DNA of 38,447 nucleotides, taken from Bacilli bacterium. GTDB taxonomy: Bacteria > Bacillota_I > Bacilli_A > RF39 > UBA660. The stretch spans positions 1-38,447 of the forward strand of contig JAFWRK010000024.1 in assembly GCA_017519965.1 (NCBI GenBank), read 5' to 3'. Below the pieces are notes generated by a model, which ran no database searches, was not told the DNA's origin, and worked only from the letters and a program-made list of their open reading frames with translations. Both the position numbers and the translations under genes were made by a program. This document shows, piece after piece, positions 23,118 through 31,081 of the stretch (position 1 is the stretch's first letter; every line of letters begins with the position of its first letter).

Positions 23118-25115
23118 TTACAAAACATCAATATCTTCATCTTTTTTTACTATGTTAATGTCTTCTACATCTACATATTTATTAAGAGCTTTTTCTAAGA
23201 TTTCTTTGATAATTGGCTTAGATACATACTCATCAAATCCTGCTGCTAAATACTTTTCTCTTGATCCATCCATAGAATCAGCTGTAAGAGCAATTACTGG
23301 AGTATTAAAACCTTCAATTTCTTTTAGTTTTTTCAAAGTATCTACTCCATTTAAGTCTGGCATCATAATATCCATAAATATAACATCATAATAGTTCATT
23401 TTATCTTTTATAATATCTAAACATTCCTTACCACCATGAGCAGTATCAATAGAGAAATTAAATTGTTCTAACATTCTAGTAGCTACTTTTAAATTAACCA
23501 TATTATCGTCAACTACTAATAAAACTCTATTCTTAGAATTATTATTAGAATCAGTATTAGAATCAATATTAGAATCAGTATTAGAATTAGTATTAACATC
23601 ATCTACAGTTTTATTATCTGAAACAGCTTTTTCTTCTACTGATTTTACTTCAACTACATCTTCAACTATCTCAGCAGCTTCAACTAATACTTGAGAAACT
23701 TTAACAGTAAAAGTTGAACCCTCTCCATAAGTGGATTGAACTTCAATACTACCATCTAATAAATCAACTAAAGATTTAGTAATAGCAAGTCCTAAACCTG
23801 TACCTTCAATATCACTATCTTTGTCTTCCTCTAAACGATTAAACTTAGTAAATAAGTTAGGTAGCATTTCTTCTTTCATTCCTCTACCAGTATCTTTAAC
23901 AATAAACTCAAATTCACATTTATCTCTTAATAAAGAATAATTTATAGTAAAGTCTATACTACCTTTTTCAGTATACTTAATCGCATTAGTTAATAGATTA
24001 GTAATTATCTGTCTAATTTTTTCTTTATCTCCATTTAAAGTTTTTGGTAATTTCTTAGGAACATGAAGATTTAACAATAAATCTTTATCACCAATTCTAA
24101 TATTCATTAATTTCATAATACTAGAAACCAATTCTTCTGGAGAATAATCAACATTAACAACTTCCATCTTATTAGCTTCCAATTTACTAATATCTAAAAT
24201 ACCATTAACTATTTCAAGTAAATTTTGTGAAGCTAATAATATATCATTAGAATCACTATGAACTTCAGAAATATCATCAGTTTCATTAATTAATTGAGTA
24301 AGTCCAACTATAGCATTTAATGGAGTTCTAATCTCATGTGACATAGAAGATAAGAATTCACTCTTAGCTTGATTAGCACGTTCAGCATCATTCTTAGCTA
24401 ATTCCAAAGTAGCTATCATCTTTAAATCAGGATTCTCAATAGTATGATACATCAAGTATAAAGAAGCAGTTACACAAAATGCTGCAGGACAAAATCTAGT
24501 ATCAAGCATATTGATTACTAATGAAACACCCTCTAATGAAAAACCTAAAAGAAAAGGTAAGAATCTTTTCTTATTAATAATCTTCCAGTTTTTAAAAATA
24601 AAAGGTAAAGCAATAAATATACAAAAATAAGAAACAACAGCTGAATAAGGTAAAACTCCAAATCCAGAAGATCTAAGAACATAGCCATTCTCATTAAATT
24701 CATATTTAATAGGTAATAAAAATTCACCAATAATAACAATAATTAAAAAACCAATAAAACATCTAATAATTAGATTTTTATGTTTATTAAAGAAATTCTT
24801 AAACTTTTCATCATTCTCAATAGCAAGTAAAAATGCATAAGCGATAAATAAAACAAAAGTTAATAAAACTGATGAATACGAAAAACGTCTAAAGAAATCT
24901 ATAAGAATAATATTATCTTTAATAAAGTAACAAATAGAAAAATAAATAGCTTCAGTAAAGGTAAATACAAAGTCAACAATTAATAAAGTCTTATAAATTG
25001 TATTATCCATATTATTCATGTTTTTCTTAGAAAAATAAATAAACATTAGTAAAGATACAAAGAAAAAACATGTACCAGCTAAAGTTAAACCATAAATATT
25101 AGTATTTGCTTCCAT
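23118..25115 (-). CDS. Hybrid histidine kinase C: seven-TM sensor kinase with receiver
   Basis: 665 residues: seven helices (1-225), HisKA with His260, ATPase domain (about 350-475), an Asn/Ser/Asp-rich linker (about 480-527, with [16 protein letters not shown]) and a receiver from 528 with phospho-acceptor D582. A tail [11 protein letters not shown] follows the receiver and recurs in A and B. The helix 4-5 loop reads [15 protein letters not shown] 25115 follows AGGTGG by 8 bases; the ORF's GTG 12 bases earlier overlaps that site. It is downstream of the membrane protein and transglutaminase-like genes with a 25-base gap, so likely co-transcribed with them, although an extended -10 sits in the gap. 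No output domain is present. Confidence 0.96.
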   Translation of the reverse strand: MEANTNIYGLTLAGTCFFFVSLLMFIYFSKKNMNNMDNTIYKTLLIVDFVFTFTEAIYFSICYFIKDNIILIDFFRRFSYSSVLLTFVLFIAYAFLLAIENDEKFKNFFNKHKNLIIRCFIGFLIIVIIGEFLLPIKYEFNENGYVLRSSGFGVLPYSAVVSYFCIFIALPFIFKNWKIINKKRFLPFLLGFSLEGVSLVINMLDTRFCPAAFCVTASLYLMYHTIENPDLKMIATLELAKNDAERANQAKSEFLSSMSHEIRTPLNAIVGLTQLINETDDISEVHSDSNDILLASQNLLEIVNGILDISKLEANKMEVVNVDYSPEELVSSIMKLMNIRIGDKDLLLNLHVPKKLPKTLNGDKEKIRQIITNLLTNAIKYTEKGSIDFTINYSLLRDKCEFEFIVKDTGRGMKEEMLPNLFTKFNRLEEDKDSDIEGTGLGLAITKSLVDLLDGSIEVQSTYGEGSTFTVKVSQVLVEAAEIVEDVVEVKSVEEKAVSDNKTVDDVNTNSNTDSNIDSNTDSNNNSKNRVLLVVDDNMVNLKVATRMLEQFNFSIDTAHGGKECLDIIKDKMNYYDVIFMDIMMPDLNGVDTLKKLKEIEGFNTPVIALTADSMDGSREKYLAAGFDEYVSKPIIKEILEKALNKYVDVEDINIVKKDEDIDVL
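23548..23592 (-). repeat. Short in-frame repeats in the kinase C linker
   Basis: Four tandem units of about 12 bases (variants of TTAGAATCAGTA) encode the (S/I)NTDSN-type linker sequence. Such slippage-prone repeats vary linker length without breaking the frame. Confidence 0.6.
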
Positions 25116-25139
25116 AAAATCAACCACCTATTCTATATC

Positions 25140-25148
25140 ATTTTAACA
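25140..25148 (-). promoter_or_regulatory. Possible internal promoter for kinase C (extended -10)
   Basis: TGTTAAAAT on the minus strand in the 25-base gap after the transglutaminase-like gene; it would start transcription about 20 bases before the kinase C start codon. Confidence 0.4.
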
Positions 25149-25152
25149 TAAA

Positions 25153-26019
25153 TTATAGTTTAAATAATTCTTTTAAAGTAACTTTTTCAATTTCTGGGTA
25201 AAGCTCTGTAAATAAACCTGTACTAGAGCCAATAGTAGTTTGTCCTAAACCATCATAAAAGTAAGAACTTTTTTTATCATATAAACTTGTACCCATAGTA
25301 GCATCAAATACATAGTATTTCCCATTATATTCAACATAATTCCACATATGTTCACTAGATAGAACTAAATAAGAATTAATTCCAATATTTTGAAAAATTA
25401 TTTGAGATGCCTTAGCAAATCCAGCACAAACAGAGTTACCCTTCGTAAAGAAACTATATGCTGACTGATTTGATCCAATATAAGTAAATAAATCATCATA
25501 TTGATGAGAAGCTACATAATCATATACATATATAATTTTTTCTTTATCAGTCATACCATTAGTATCTCTTCTTATATTCTCCATTTCTCTTTCAATTCTT
25601 TTAGTACCAAAATAAGTTTTAATCTTACTTAAGTTATTATAATTCTTATAAGTAATTGAAGTAGTATGATCATAGTACCCTCCAATACCTAAAAAACTAA
25701 TTAATTCTGGATGATCTAAATATATAGCATAATAAGCATTAATAAAAGATCCAGCACAATCAGTACTACTGCATTCAACCGTAACTTCAGTCTCATTATT
25801 AAGACTAGCTTCTATCATTTTTCTATACATAGGATAATCACTTTTATCTAAAAGTTTTTCTTTAAAGTATTCATCACTCATATATAAATCATTAATATAA
25901 CTATCACTATCTCTATATTTATCAGTAACTAATTCATTACCTTTTATAGGTCTATAATAAAAATTAAATAAAAATGAAGTAATAACAATTAAAATATAAA
26001 ATAATACTCTCTTTTTCAT
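25153..26019 (-). CDS. Secreted or membrane-anchored transglutaminase-like protein
   Basis: 288 residues with an N-terminal hydrophobic segment (about 4-20), so the rest is outside the membrane. The transglutaminase-like fold has the catalytic triad Cys198 (GNSVCAGFAKA), His224 (SEHMWNYV) and Asp239 (YVFDATMG). Bacterial members act as cysteine proteases or peptidases, or crosslink proteins; several are envelope-linked. A second cysteine pair (C83/C88) could form a disulphide. The start overlaps the upstream gene's stop by 4 bases (ATGA), so the pair is translationally coupled, and kinase C follows 25 bases after the stop. A link to what the kinases sense is inference. Confidence 0.88.
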   Translation of the reverse strand: MKKRVLFYILIVITSFLFNFYYRPIKGNELVTDKYRDSDSYINDLYMSDEYFKEKLLDKSDYPMYRKMIEASLNNETEVTVECSSTDCAGSFINAYYAIYLDHPELISFLGIGGYYDHTTSITYKNYNNLSKIKTYFGTKRIEREMENIRRDTNGMTDKEKIIYVYDYVASHQYDDLFTYIGSNQSAYSFFTKGNSVCAGFAKASQIIFQNIGINSYLVLSSEHMWNYVEYNGKYYVFDATMGTSLYDKKSSYFYDGLGQTTIGSSTGLFTELYPEIEKVTLKELFKL

Positions 26020-26576
26020 AGATAATCACCTACATAATAAATCTTAGAATCTATTAATCTTATTCCAGGTATTAAAAAATTATCATTTAAATAAGTTAAA
26101 TCTGTAATAGAATTTCTACCAGAATTAGAAACAATAGTATCTAGATTACTCTTATTATTAAATAATGCTACATACTTCATTGCCATATTATCATCCATAT
26201 AGTTAGATCTTGTTATTAAGTCTTTATCGAGTATTATCTTTTTACCTTTTAATAGTTTAAGATATTCTAAATATAGAACTATTGCAACAAACTCTAATCT
26301 ATCAATCTTATAGAAATTAGCTACATTAGTAATAATAATATCACTATCATTTCTTAAATTAAGAAACACATTATATATTAAATCTTCATTTACAGTACCT
26401 TTAACACCATAAAAAGAAGCAAAATTCATATATTGATTTAATACTATAGAAGCTCTAGCTCGTTTTAAATACTTCTTCATAGTTAGTTTATTAGATATTA
26501 AATCAAAGAAAACAAAGAATATAAAATAAACTATAGTAAATATAACTAAAAATATTAAATATTGTTTTAGTCTCAT
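26016..26576 (-). CDS. Small membrane protein, unknown function
   Basis: 186 residues I do not recognise. One transmembrane helix (about 5-28, LIFLVIFTIVYFIFFVFF) is followed by a basic stretch (KKYLKRAR) and a mostly helical soluble domain with no known motif. If the positive-inside rule holds, the domain is cytoplasmic. An ATAGGTG site precedes the ATG. Its stop overlaps the start of the transglutaminase-like gene, suggesting the two proteins work together, for example as a membrane partner or regulator. It begins a three-gene unit ending in kinase C. Confidence 0.82.
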   Translation of the reverse strand: MRLKQYLIFLVIFTIVYFIFFVFFDLISNKLTMKKYLKRARASIVLNQYMNFASFYGVKGTVNEDLIYNVFLNLRNDSDIIITNVANFYKIDRLEFVAIVLYLEYLKLLKGKKIILDKDLITRSNYMDDNMAMKYVALFNNKSNLDTIVSNSGRNSITDLTYLNDNFLIPGIRLIDSKIYYVGDYL

Positions 26577-26600
26577 AATAACACCTATCTTACAATAGTA

Positions 26601-26609
26601 ATTATAACA
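26601..26609 (-). promoter_or_regulatory. Promoter of the membrane protein-transglutaminase-kinase C unit
   Basis: Extended -10 TGTTATAAT on the minus strand. The -35 position falls in the T-tract of the kinase B terminator and has no consensus. Confidence 0.55.
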
Positions 26610-26620
26610 TAAAAAGTAAA

Positions 26621-26648
26621 ATAAAAAAGCAAGAATTAATTCTTGCTT
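26621..26648 (-). terminator. Intrinsic terminator of kinase B (22-bp palindrome)
   Basis: AAGCAAGAATT and its exact complement AATTCTTGCTT (26627-26648) form a loop-free palindrome containing the kinase B stop codon, followed by T6 on the minus strand. Confidence 0.8.
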
Positions 26649-28810
26649 AAATCATCTGTATTTTTAACAATATTTATATCATCTACATCTACATATTTAC
26701 CTAAAACTTCCTGTAATACTTGTTTAATTATTGGTTTAGATACATATTCATTAAAACCTACAGCTAAGTATTTTTCACGTGAACCATCCATAGCATCTGC
26801 AGTTAAAGCAATAATTGGAGTATTAAATCCATCCATAGCTTTTAATTTTTGCATAGTTTCTACACCATTCATATCAGGCATCATTATATCCATAAATATT
26901 AAGTCATATTTCTTATGATTTTTTATTTTGTCAATAGCTTCAAAGCCACTATGAGCAGTATCAATATGGAAATTAAAGTCTTCTAACATACGAGATGCTA
27001 CTTTAAGATTAACCTTATTATCATCAACTACAAGTAATAATCTTCCATTTTCTGAATTATCATCTGCATTATTAACTTGTTGAGACTCTTCAACTTTATT
27101 TTCAATTTCAGGTTCTTTATCTTTTACTTCTTCAGGCATTTCATTTACTTGAGGAATTTCTTTTTTCTCTTCTTTTACTTCTTCTTTTACTTCTTCAGGC
27201 ATTTCATTTACTTGAGGAATTTCTTTTTTCTCTTCTACTACTTTCTCTTTTACTTCTTCAGGCATTTCATTGACCTTAGGAACTTCATTCTTTTCAACAC
27301 TAGGAGTTTCTACATTTTTTACCTCTTCAGAACTAACATCAGCAATCTTTATTTCAATATTATCAGCACTAGTTTCAGGAGCAGCTTCTTTTACTTTTTG
27401 AGGAACAGTTACAGTAAAAGTAGATCCAACTCCGTAAGTAGATTCTACACCAATAGTACCATCCAATAATTCTACTAAAGATTTAGTAATAGCTAATCCT
27501 AAACCAGTTCCTTCTATATTAGTATCTTTATCTTCATCTAATCTATTAAACTTAGTAAATAAATTAGGAAGCATTTCTTCTTTCATTCCTCTACCAGTAT
27601 CTTTAACAGAAATAGTTAGATTACATATACCTTTTTCTATACTAGAAGAAACATTGAAATCAACAAAACCTTTTTCAGTATATTTAATAGCATTTGTAAG
27701 CAAATTAGTTAAGATTTGTTTAATCTTTTCCCTATCTCCATATAGATTAACAGGAATATTCTCATCAATATTAAAACGTAATTCTATAGGTTTTTCACCA
27801 ATTCTTACTTTCATTATCTTATTAAGTTCCATAAATATATCATTAGGATTATAATCTACTTCAATAACATCCATCTTATTAGCTTCCAATTTACTAATAT
27901 CTAGAATACCATTAACAATTTCCATTAAGTTTTGTGAAGCAATCATAATATCGTCAGTATCATCATGTATTTCCTTAACATCATCAGTATCCTTAATCAT
28001 TTGTGATAATCCAACAATAGCATTTAATGGAGTTCTAATTTCATGTGACATAGAACTTAAGAAATCACTCTTAGCATTATTAGCTTTTTCAGCAGCATTT
28101 TTAGCAAGTTCTAGTTTAGCAATCATCTTTAAATCAGGATTCTCAATTGTAAAGAACATAAGATAACTAGTCATACTTAATGAAAAAGAGGCAAGACATA
28201 AAGATGGAAGCATTAAATTGACACCTAAAGTAATTAACTCTAAAACCAATACAATTCCTAAAGGAGCTAGTTTCCTTTTATCAATTAATTTCCAAGTGAT
28301 AATCAAAAATGGAAATAAATATAAAGCAAGTAAAGCAGCTACTCCACCAGCTAAAGGATTAGTAGCTAACCCTCCAGTGTAATATAAAGAACCATTATCA
28401 TTAAATACAAAATCCAAAGGTAAAGTAAATTCAAGAATTCCAATAACAAATATCAATATTAATAATATTTTAAAAATAAAATCTTTCCTAGCATTATAGA
28501 AATTAAGTGCCTTTTCATTTTTTTCAATAGCAAGTAAAGATACATAATAACCTAATGATACAAAGAATAGATTTATACAATAAAAGTTTGCTCTTTTCGC
28601 TAATCCAACAATAAATAGATTATCTAAAAAGAAATAAGCACAAAGTACATATGCAATTTCAAAGAAAAGAACTCCAAATGTACATAAAAGAATATACCTA
28701 TAAATCATATTATCCATATTTTGCATTTTCTTTTTAGAAGCATATAAAATAATTAAAAAAATCAAAAAGCCCATACATACTAAATTTAAAGTTAAACTAA
28801 CAAAATCCAT
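26636..28810 (-). CDS. Hybrid histidine kinase B: seven-TM sensor kinase with receiver
   Basis: 724 residues: seven helices (1-221), His256, ATPase domain (about 345-470), a long charged linker (about 475-587) and a receiver from 588 with D641. The linker has three 21-residue repeats built on NEMPEEVKEEKKEIPQV, rich in Glu, Lys and Pro, and likely forms an extended or helical spacer. The helix 4-5 loop is longer than in D-F (FNDNGSLYYTGGLATNP). ATG 28810 follows AAGGTGG; the frame's TTG start 6 bases earlier has no spacing. It is its own transcription unit between two strong terminators. Confidence 0.96.
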   Translation of the reverse strand: MDFVSLTLNLVCMGFLIFLIILYASKKKMQNMDNMIYRYILLCTFGVLFFEIAYVLCAYFFLDNLFIVGLAKRANFYCINLFFVSLGYYVSLLAIEKNEKALNFYNARKDFIFKILLILIFVIGILEFTLPLDFVFNDNGSLYYTGGLATNPLAGGVAALLALYLFPFLIITWKLIDKRKLAPLGIVLVLELITLGVNLMLPSLCLASFSLSMTSYLMFFTIENPDLKMIAKLELAKNAAEKANNAKSDFLSSMSHEIRTPLNAIVGLSQMIKDTDDVKEIHDDTDDIMIASQNLMEIVNGILDISKLEANKMDVIEVDYNPNDIFMELNKIMKVRIGEKPIELRFNIDENIPVNLYGDREKIKQILTNLLTNAIKYTEKGFVDFNVSSSIEKGICNLTISVKDTGRGMKEEMLPNLFTKFNRLDEDKDTNIEGTGLGLAITKSLVELLDGTIGVESTYGVGSTFTVTVPQKVKEAAPETSADNIEIKIADVSSEEVKNVETPSVEKNEVPKVNEMPEEVKEKVVEEKKEIPQVNEMPEEVKEEVKEEKKEIPQVNEMPEEVKDKEPEIENKVEESQQVNNADDNSENGRLLLVVDDNKVNLKVASRMLEDFNFHIDTAHSGFEAIDKIKNHKKYDLIFMDIMMPDMNGVETMQKLKAMDGFNTPIIALTADAMDGSREKYLAVGFNEYVSKPIIKQVLQEVLGKYVDVDDINIVKNTDDLSKN
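27123..27311 (-). repeat. 63-bp tandem repeat, three copies, in the kinase B linker
   Basis: Copies begin at 27123, 27186 and 27249, exactly 63 bases apart (21 codons). The first two are identical over their first 51 bases; the third has diverged. The exact spacing keeps the frame, so copy number can change without breaking the protein. Antisense reading gives a Phe-rich ORF that is not a gene. Confidence 0.9.
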
Positions 28811-28830
28811 AGACAACCACCTTATTATAT

Positions 28831-28836
28831 ATTATA
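28831..28836 (-). promoter_or_regulatory. Candidate -10 of the kinase B promoter
   Basis: TATAAT preceded by TTTTG, about 20 bases before the start codon; no convincing -35. Confidence 0.4.
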
Positions 28837-28870
28837 CAAAATAATTTTATCATTAAAAGAAAAATTTGTT

Positions 28871-28905
28871 AACAAAAAAAATCAAATTATATTAATTTGA
28901 TTTTT
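28871..28905 (-). terminator. Intrinsic terminator of kinase A
   Basis: A 13-bp stem (28877-28889 with 28893-28905, core ATCAAATTA/TAATTTGAT) and a 3-base loop that includes part of the stop codon, followed by a T-run on the minus strand. Confidence 0.85.
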
Positions 28906-31012
28906 ATTTAGTATTATTATCAACAAAACTTATATCATCAACATCAACATATTTATTTAAAGTTTCTTGTAATATCTGTTTAATTATAGGTTTAGAAACA
29001 TATTCATCAAAACCAGCTGCTAGATACTTTTCACGTGAACCGTCCATAGAATCAGCAGTTAAAGCAATTATAGGAGTATTCCAGCCATCCATAGATTTTA
29101 ACTTTTGCATAGTTTCTACTCCATTCATCTCAGGCATCATAATATCCATAAATATAAGATTATATTTTTTATTATCTTTAACTTTTTCTAAACATTCAAA
29201 ACCACTATGTGCAGTCTCAATTTCAAAATTAAATTCCTTTAACATACGAGAAGCAACTTTTAAGTTAACATTATTATCATCAACTACTAGTAAAACATTA
29301 CCTTTATCTTCATCATTATTTAATACTTTATTTACTAATGTATTTTGATTATCAATAACATTAACATCAGAAATAATTGATTCAACAACTTTATTGCCTA
29401 AATCTTGAGTATTAGAAAGATCATCTTTGATTTCATGTACTTCTTCTTTATTAGAATCAATTATTGTATTCTCAACTTTTGTTTCTTCTGTAGAAGCAAC
29501 TTTCTCTTCAACTTTCTCTTCTCTAATAGGTTCTTCAACTACTTCTTCTATAGGTTTAGGTTCTTCTCTATTATTAGAAGCATAAAGCCTTAATACTTTT
29601 TGATTTAATTCAACTGTAAAAGTAGAACCAATACCTAATTCTGATTGAACATCAATAGTACCATCAAATAATTCAACTAAAGATTTAGTAATAGCTAAAC
29701 CTAAACCAGTTCCAGCTATATCAGAATCTTTATCACTTTCAAGTCTAGTAAATTTATTAAATAAATTGCTTTGGAATTCTTCAGTCATTCCTCTACCAGT
29801 ATCTTTAACAGTTATTTTTAATCTACAAACATCTTTATTAATAGTAGAATCTACTATAAAATCTACAATACCTTTATCAGTATATTTAACAGCATTAGAT
29901 AATAAATTCAAAAGAATTTGTTTTATCTTTTCTTTATCTCCATATAATTCATGAGGAATATTTTCAGAAAAATGAGTTCTAACCTCTAAATCCTTTTCAC
30001 CTATTCTTACATTAGTTAATTTTAAAACTTCATCAAATATAGAATAAATATCATAATTTTCTTCTACTATCTCCATTTCGTGAGACTCTAATTTGTTCAT
30101 ATCTAAAACACCATTAACTATCTCTAATAAATTTTGAGAAGCTAGTAAAATATCCTTAGAATCATTTCTCATTGCTTCTATATTATCACCTTCAGAAATC
30201 ATTTGAGATAATCCTACAATAGCATTCAATGGAGTTCTAATCTCATGTGACATAGAAGATAAGAAATCACTCTTAGCTTTATTAGATTTTTCAGCTTGAT
30301 TCTTAGCAAGCTCTAGTCTAGCAATCATTTTAATATCTGGATTCTCAATAGTAAAATACATAAGATAGCAAGTCATTGTTAATGAAAAAGATGCAAGACA
30401 TAAAGATAAATCAATTGAGTTAACAATCAAAGTTATTACTTCTAAAATAGAAGTTATAATAATTGGAGAAAATCTTTTCTTATCAACAATTTTCCAGTTT
30501 TTAAAAATAATAGGAAGAGCAATTAATAAAAGTAAACCTACTAATCCTAAAGTTAAACCATTAGAACCAATACCATCTAAATATGAAACATATCCTCCAT
30601 CACGGAAATAAAAATCTAAAGGTAATACTAATTGAAGAACAAAAACAATTAATATAAAACAACAAATAATAGCAATAATGGTATTTTTATTCTTTTTACC
30701 AAAATCTACAAACTTTTCATTCTTTTCAGTAGCTATAATAATTGCATATACAGCTAAAAATATAAATATTAATAATAGGAAAGCCCATGATATTCTTTTC
30801 ATAAGACCTATTAAAAAAAGATTCTCTTTAAAGAAATAACAAACTAATATAAATAGAAGTTCAAATAAAATCATAAAAAAATCAGATATTAATATATATC
30901 TATAAACTTTATTATCCATATTATTCATATTCTTTTTAGAAAAATAAATAATTAATAAGAATATTAAAAAGCCCATACATGCAATATTTAAAAATAAACC
31001 TACTTTGTCCAT
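28904..31012 (-). CDS. Hybrid histidine kinase A: seven-TM sensor kinase with receiver
   Basis: 702 residues: seven helices (1-221), His256, ATPase domain (about 345-470), a Glu/Val/Lys-rich linker (about 478-569) with irregular EEPxxEEK units, and a receiver from 570 with D623. All kinase and receiver motifs are intact. The helix 4-5 loop reads FRDGGYVSYLDGIG, lacking the Asn of the usual DNG. ATG 31012 is preferred because GAGGG lies 11 bases upstream; a GTG at 31024 is too close to it. It is first in the array in transcription order, set off by terminators on both sides. Confidence 0.96.
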   Translation of the reverse strand: MDKVGLFLNIACMGFLIFLLIIYFSKKNMNNMDNKVYRYILISDFFMILFELLFILVCYFFKENLFLIGLMKRISWAFLLLIFIFLAVYAIIIATEKNEKFVDFGKKNKNTIIAIICCFILIVFVLQLVLPLDFYFRDGGYVSYLDGIGSNGLTLGLVGLLLLIALPIIFKNWKIVDKKRFSPIIITSILEVITLIVNSIDLSLCLASFSLTMTCYLMYFTIENPDIKMIARLELAKNQAEKSNKAKSDFLSSMSHEIRTPLNAIVGLSQMISEGDNIEAMRNDSKDILLASQNLLEIVNGVLDMNKLESHEMEIVEENYDIYSIFDEVLKLTNVRIGEKDLEVRTHFSENIPHELYGDKEKIKQILLNLLSNAVKYTDKGIVDFIVDSTINKDVCRLKITVKDTGRGMTEEFQSNLFNKFTRLESDKDSDIAGTGLGLAITKSLVELFDGTIDVQSELGIGSTFTVELNQKVLRLYASNNREEPKPIEEVVEEPIREEKVEEKVASTEETKVENTIIDSNKEEVHEIKDDLSNTQDLGNKVVESIISDVNVIDNQNTLVNKVLNNDEDKGNVLLVVDDNNVNLKVASRMLKEFNFEIETAHSGFECLEKVKDNKKYNLIFMDIMMPEMNGVETMQKLKSMDGWNTPIIALTADSMDGSREKYLAAGFDEYVSKPIIKQILQETLNKYVDVDDISFVDNNTK

Positions 31013-31036
31013 CTTCTCACACACCCTCTATTATTA

Positions 31037-31045
31037 AGTCTATCA
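31037..31045 (-). promoter_or_regulatory. Possible kinase A promoter
   Basis: TGATAGACT on the minus strand is a weak version of the extended -10 found before other genes; no -35. Confidence 0.3.
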
Positions 31046-31052
31046 TAAAAAG

Positions 31053-31081
31053 CTAAAAAAAAGTAGTTAAAAACTACTTTT
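31053..31081 (-). terminator. Intrinsic terminator of the HerA-like gene
   Basis: A 10-bp stem AAAAGTAGTT/AACTACTTTT (31059-31068 with 31072-31081) and a 3-base loop, with T-run on the minus strand; it overlaps the stop codon. Confidence 0.8.

Noticed and set aside
27077..27469. Plus-strand ORF of 130 residues rich in Phe and Tyr, resembling a membrane protein
   Set aside because: It is the antisense of the kinase B linker repeats; Glu/Lys codons read backwards give Phe/Leu. No ribosome site, and the minus-strand gene is certain.
17897..31012. Kinase array as part of a phage or mobile island
   Set aside because: No integrase, phage genes or attachment repeats at its edges, and base composition looks like the surrounding genes; the IS element is 17 kb away.
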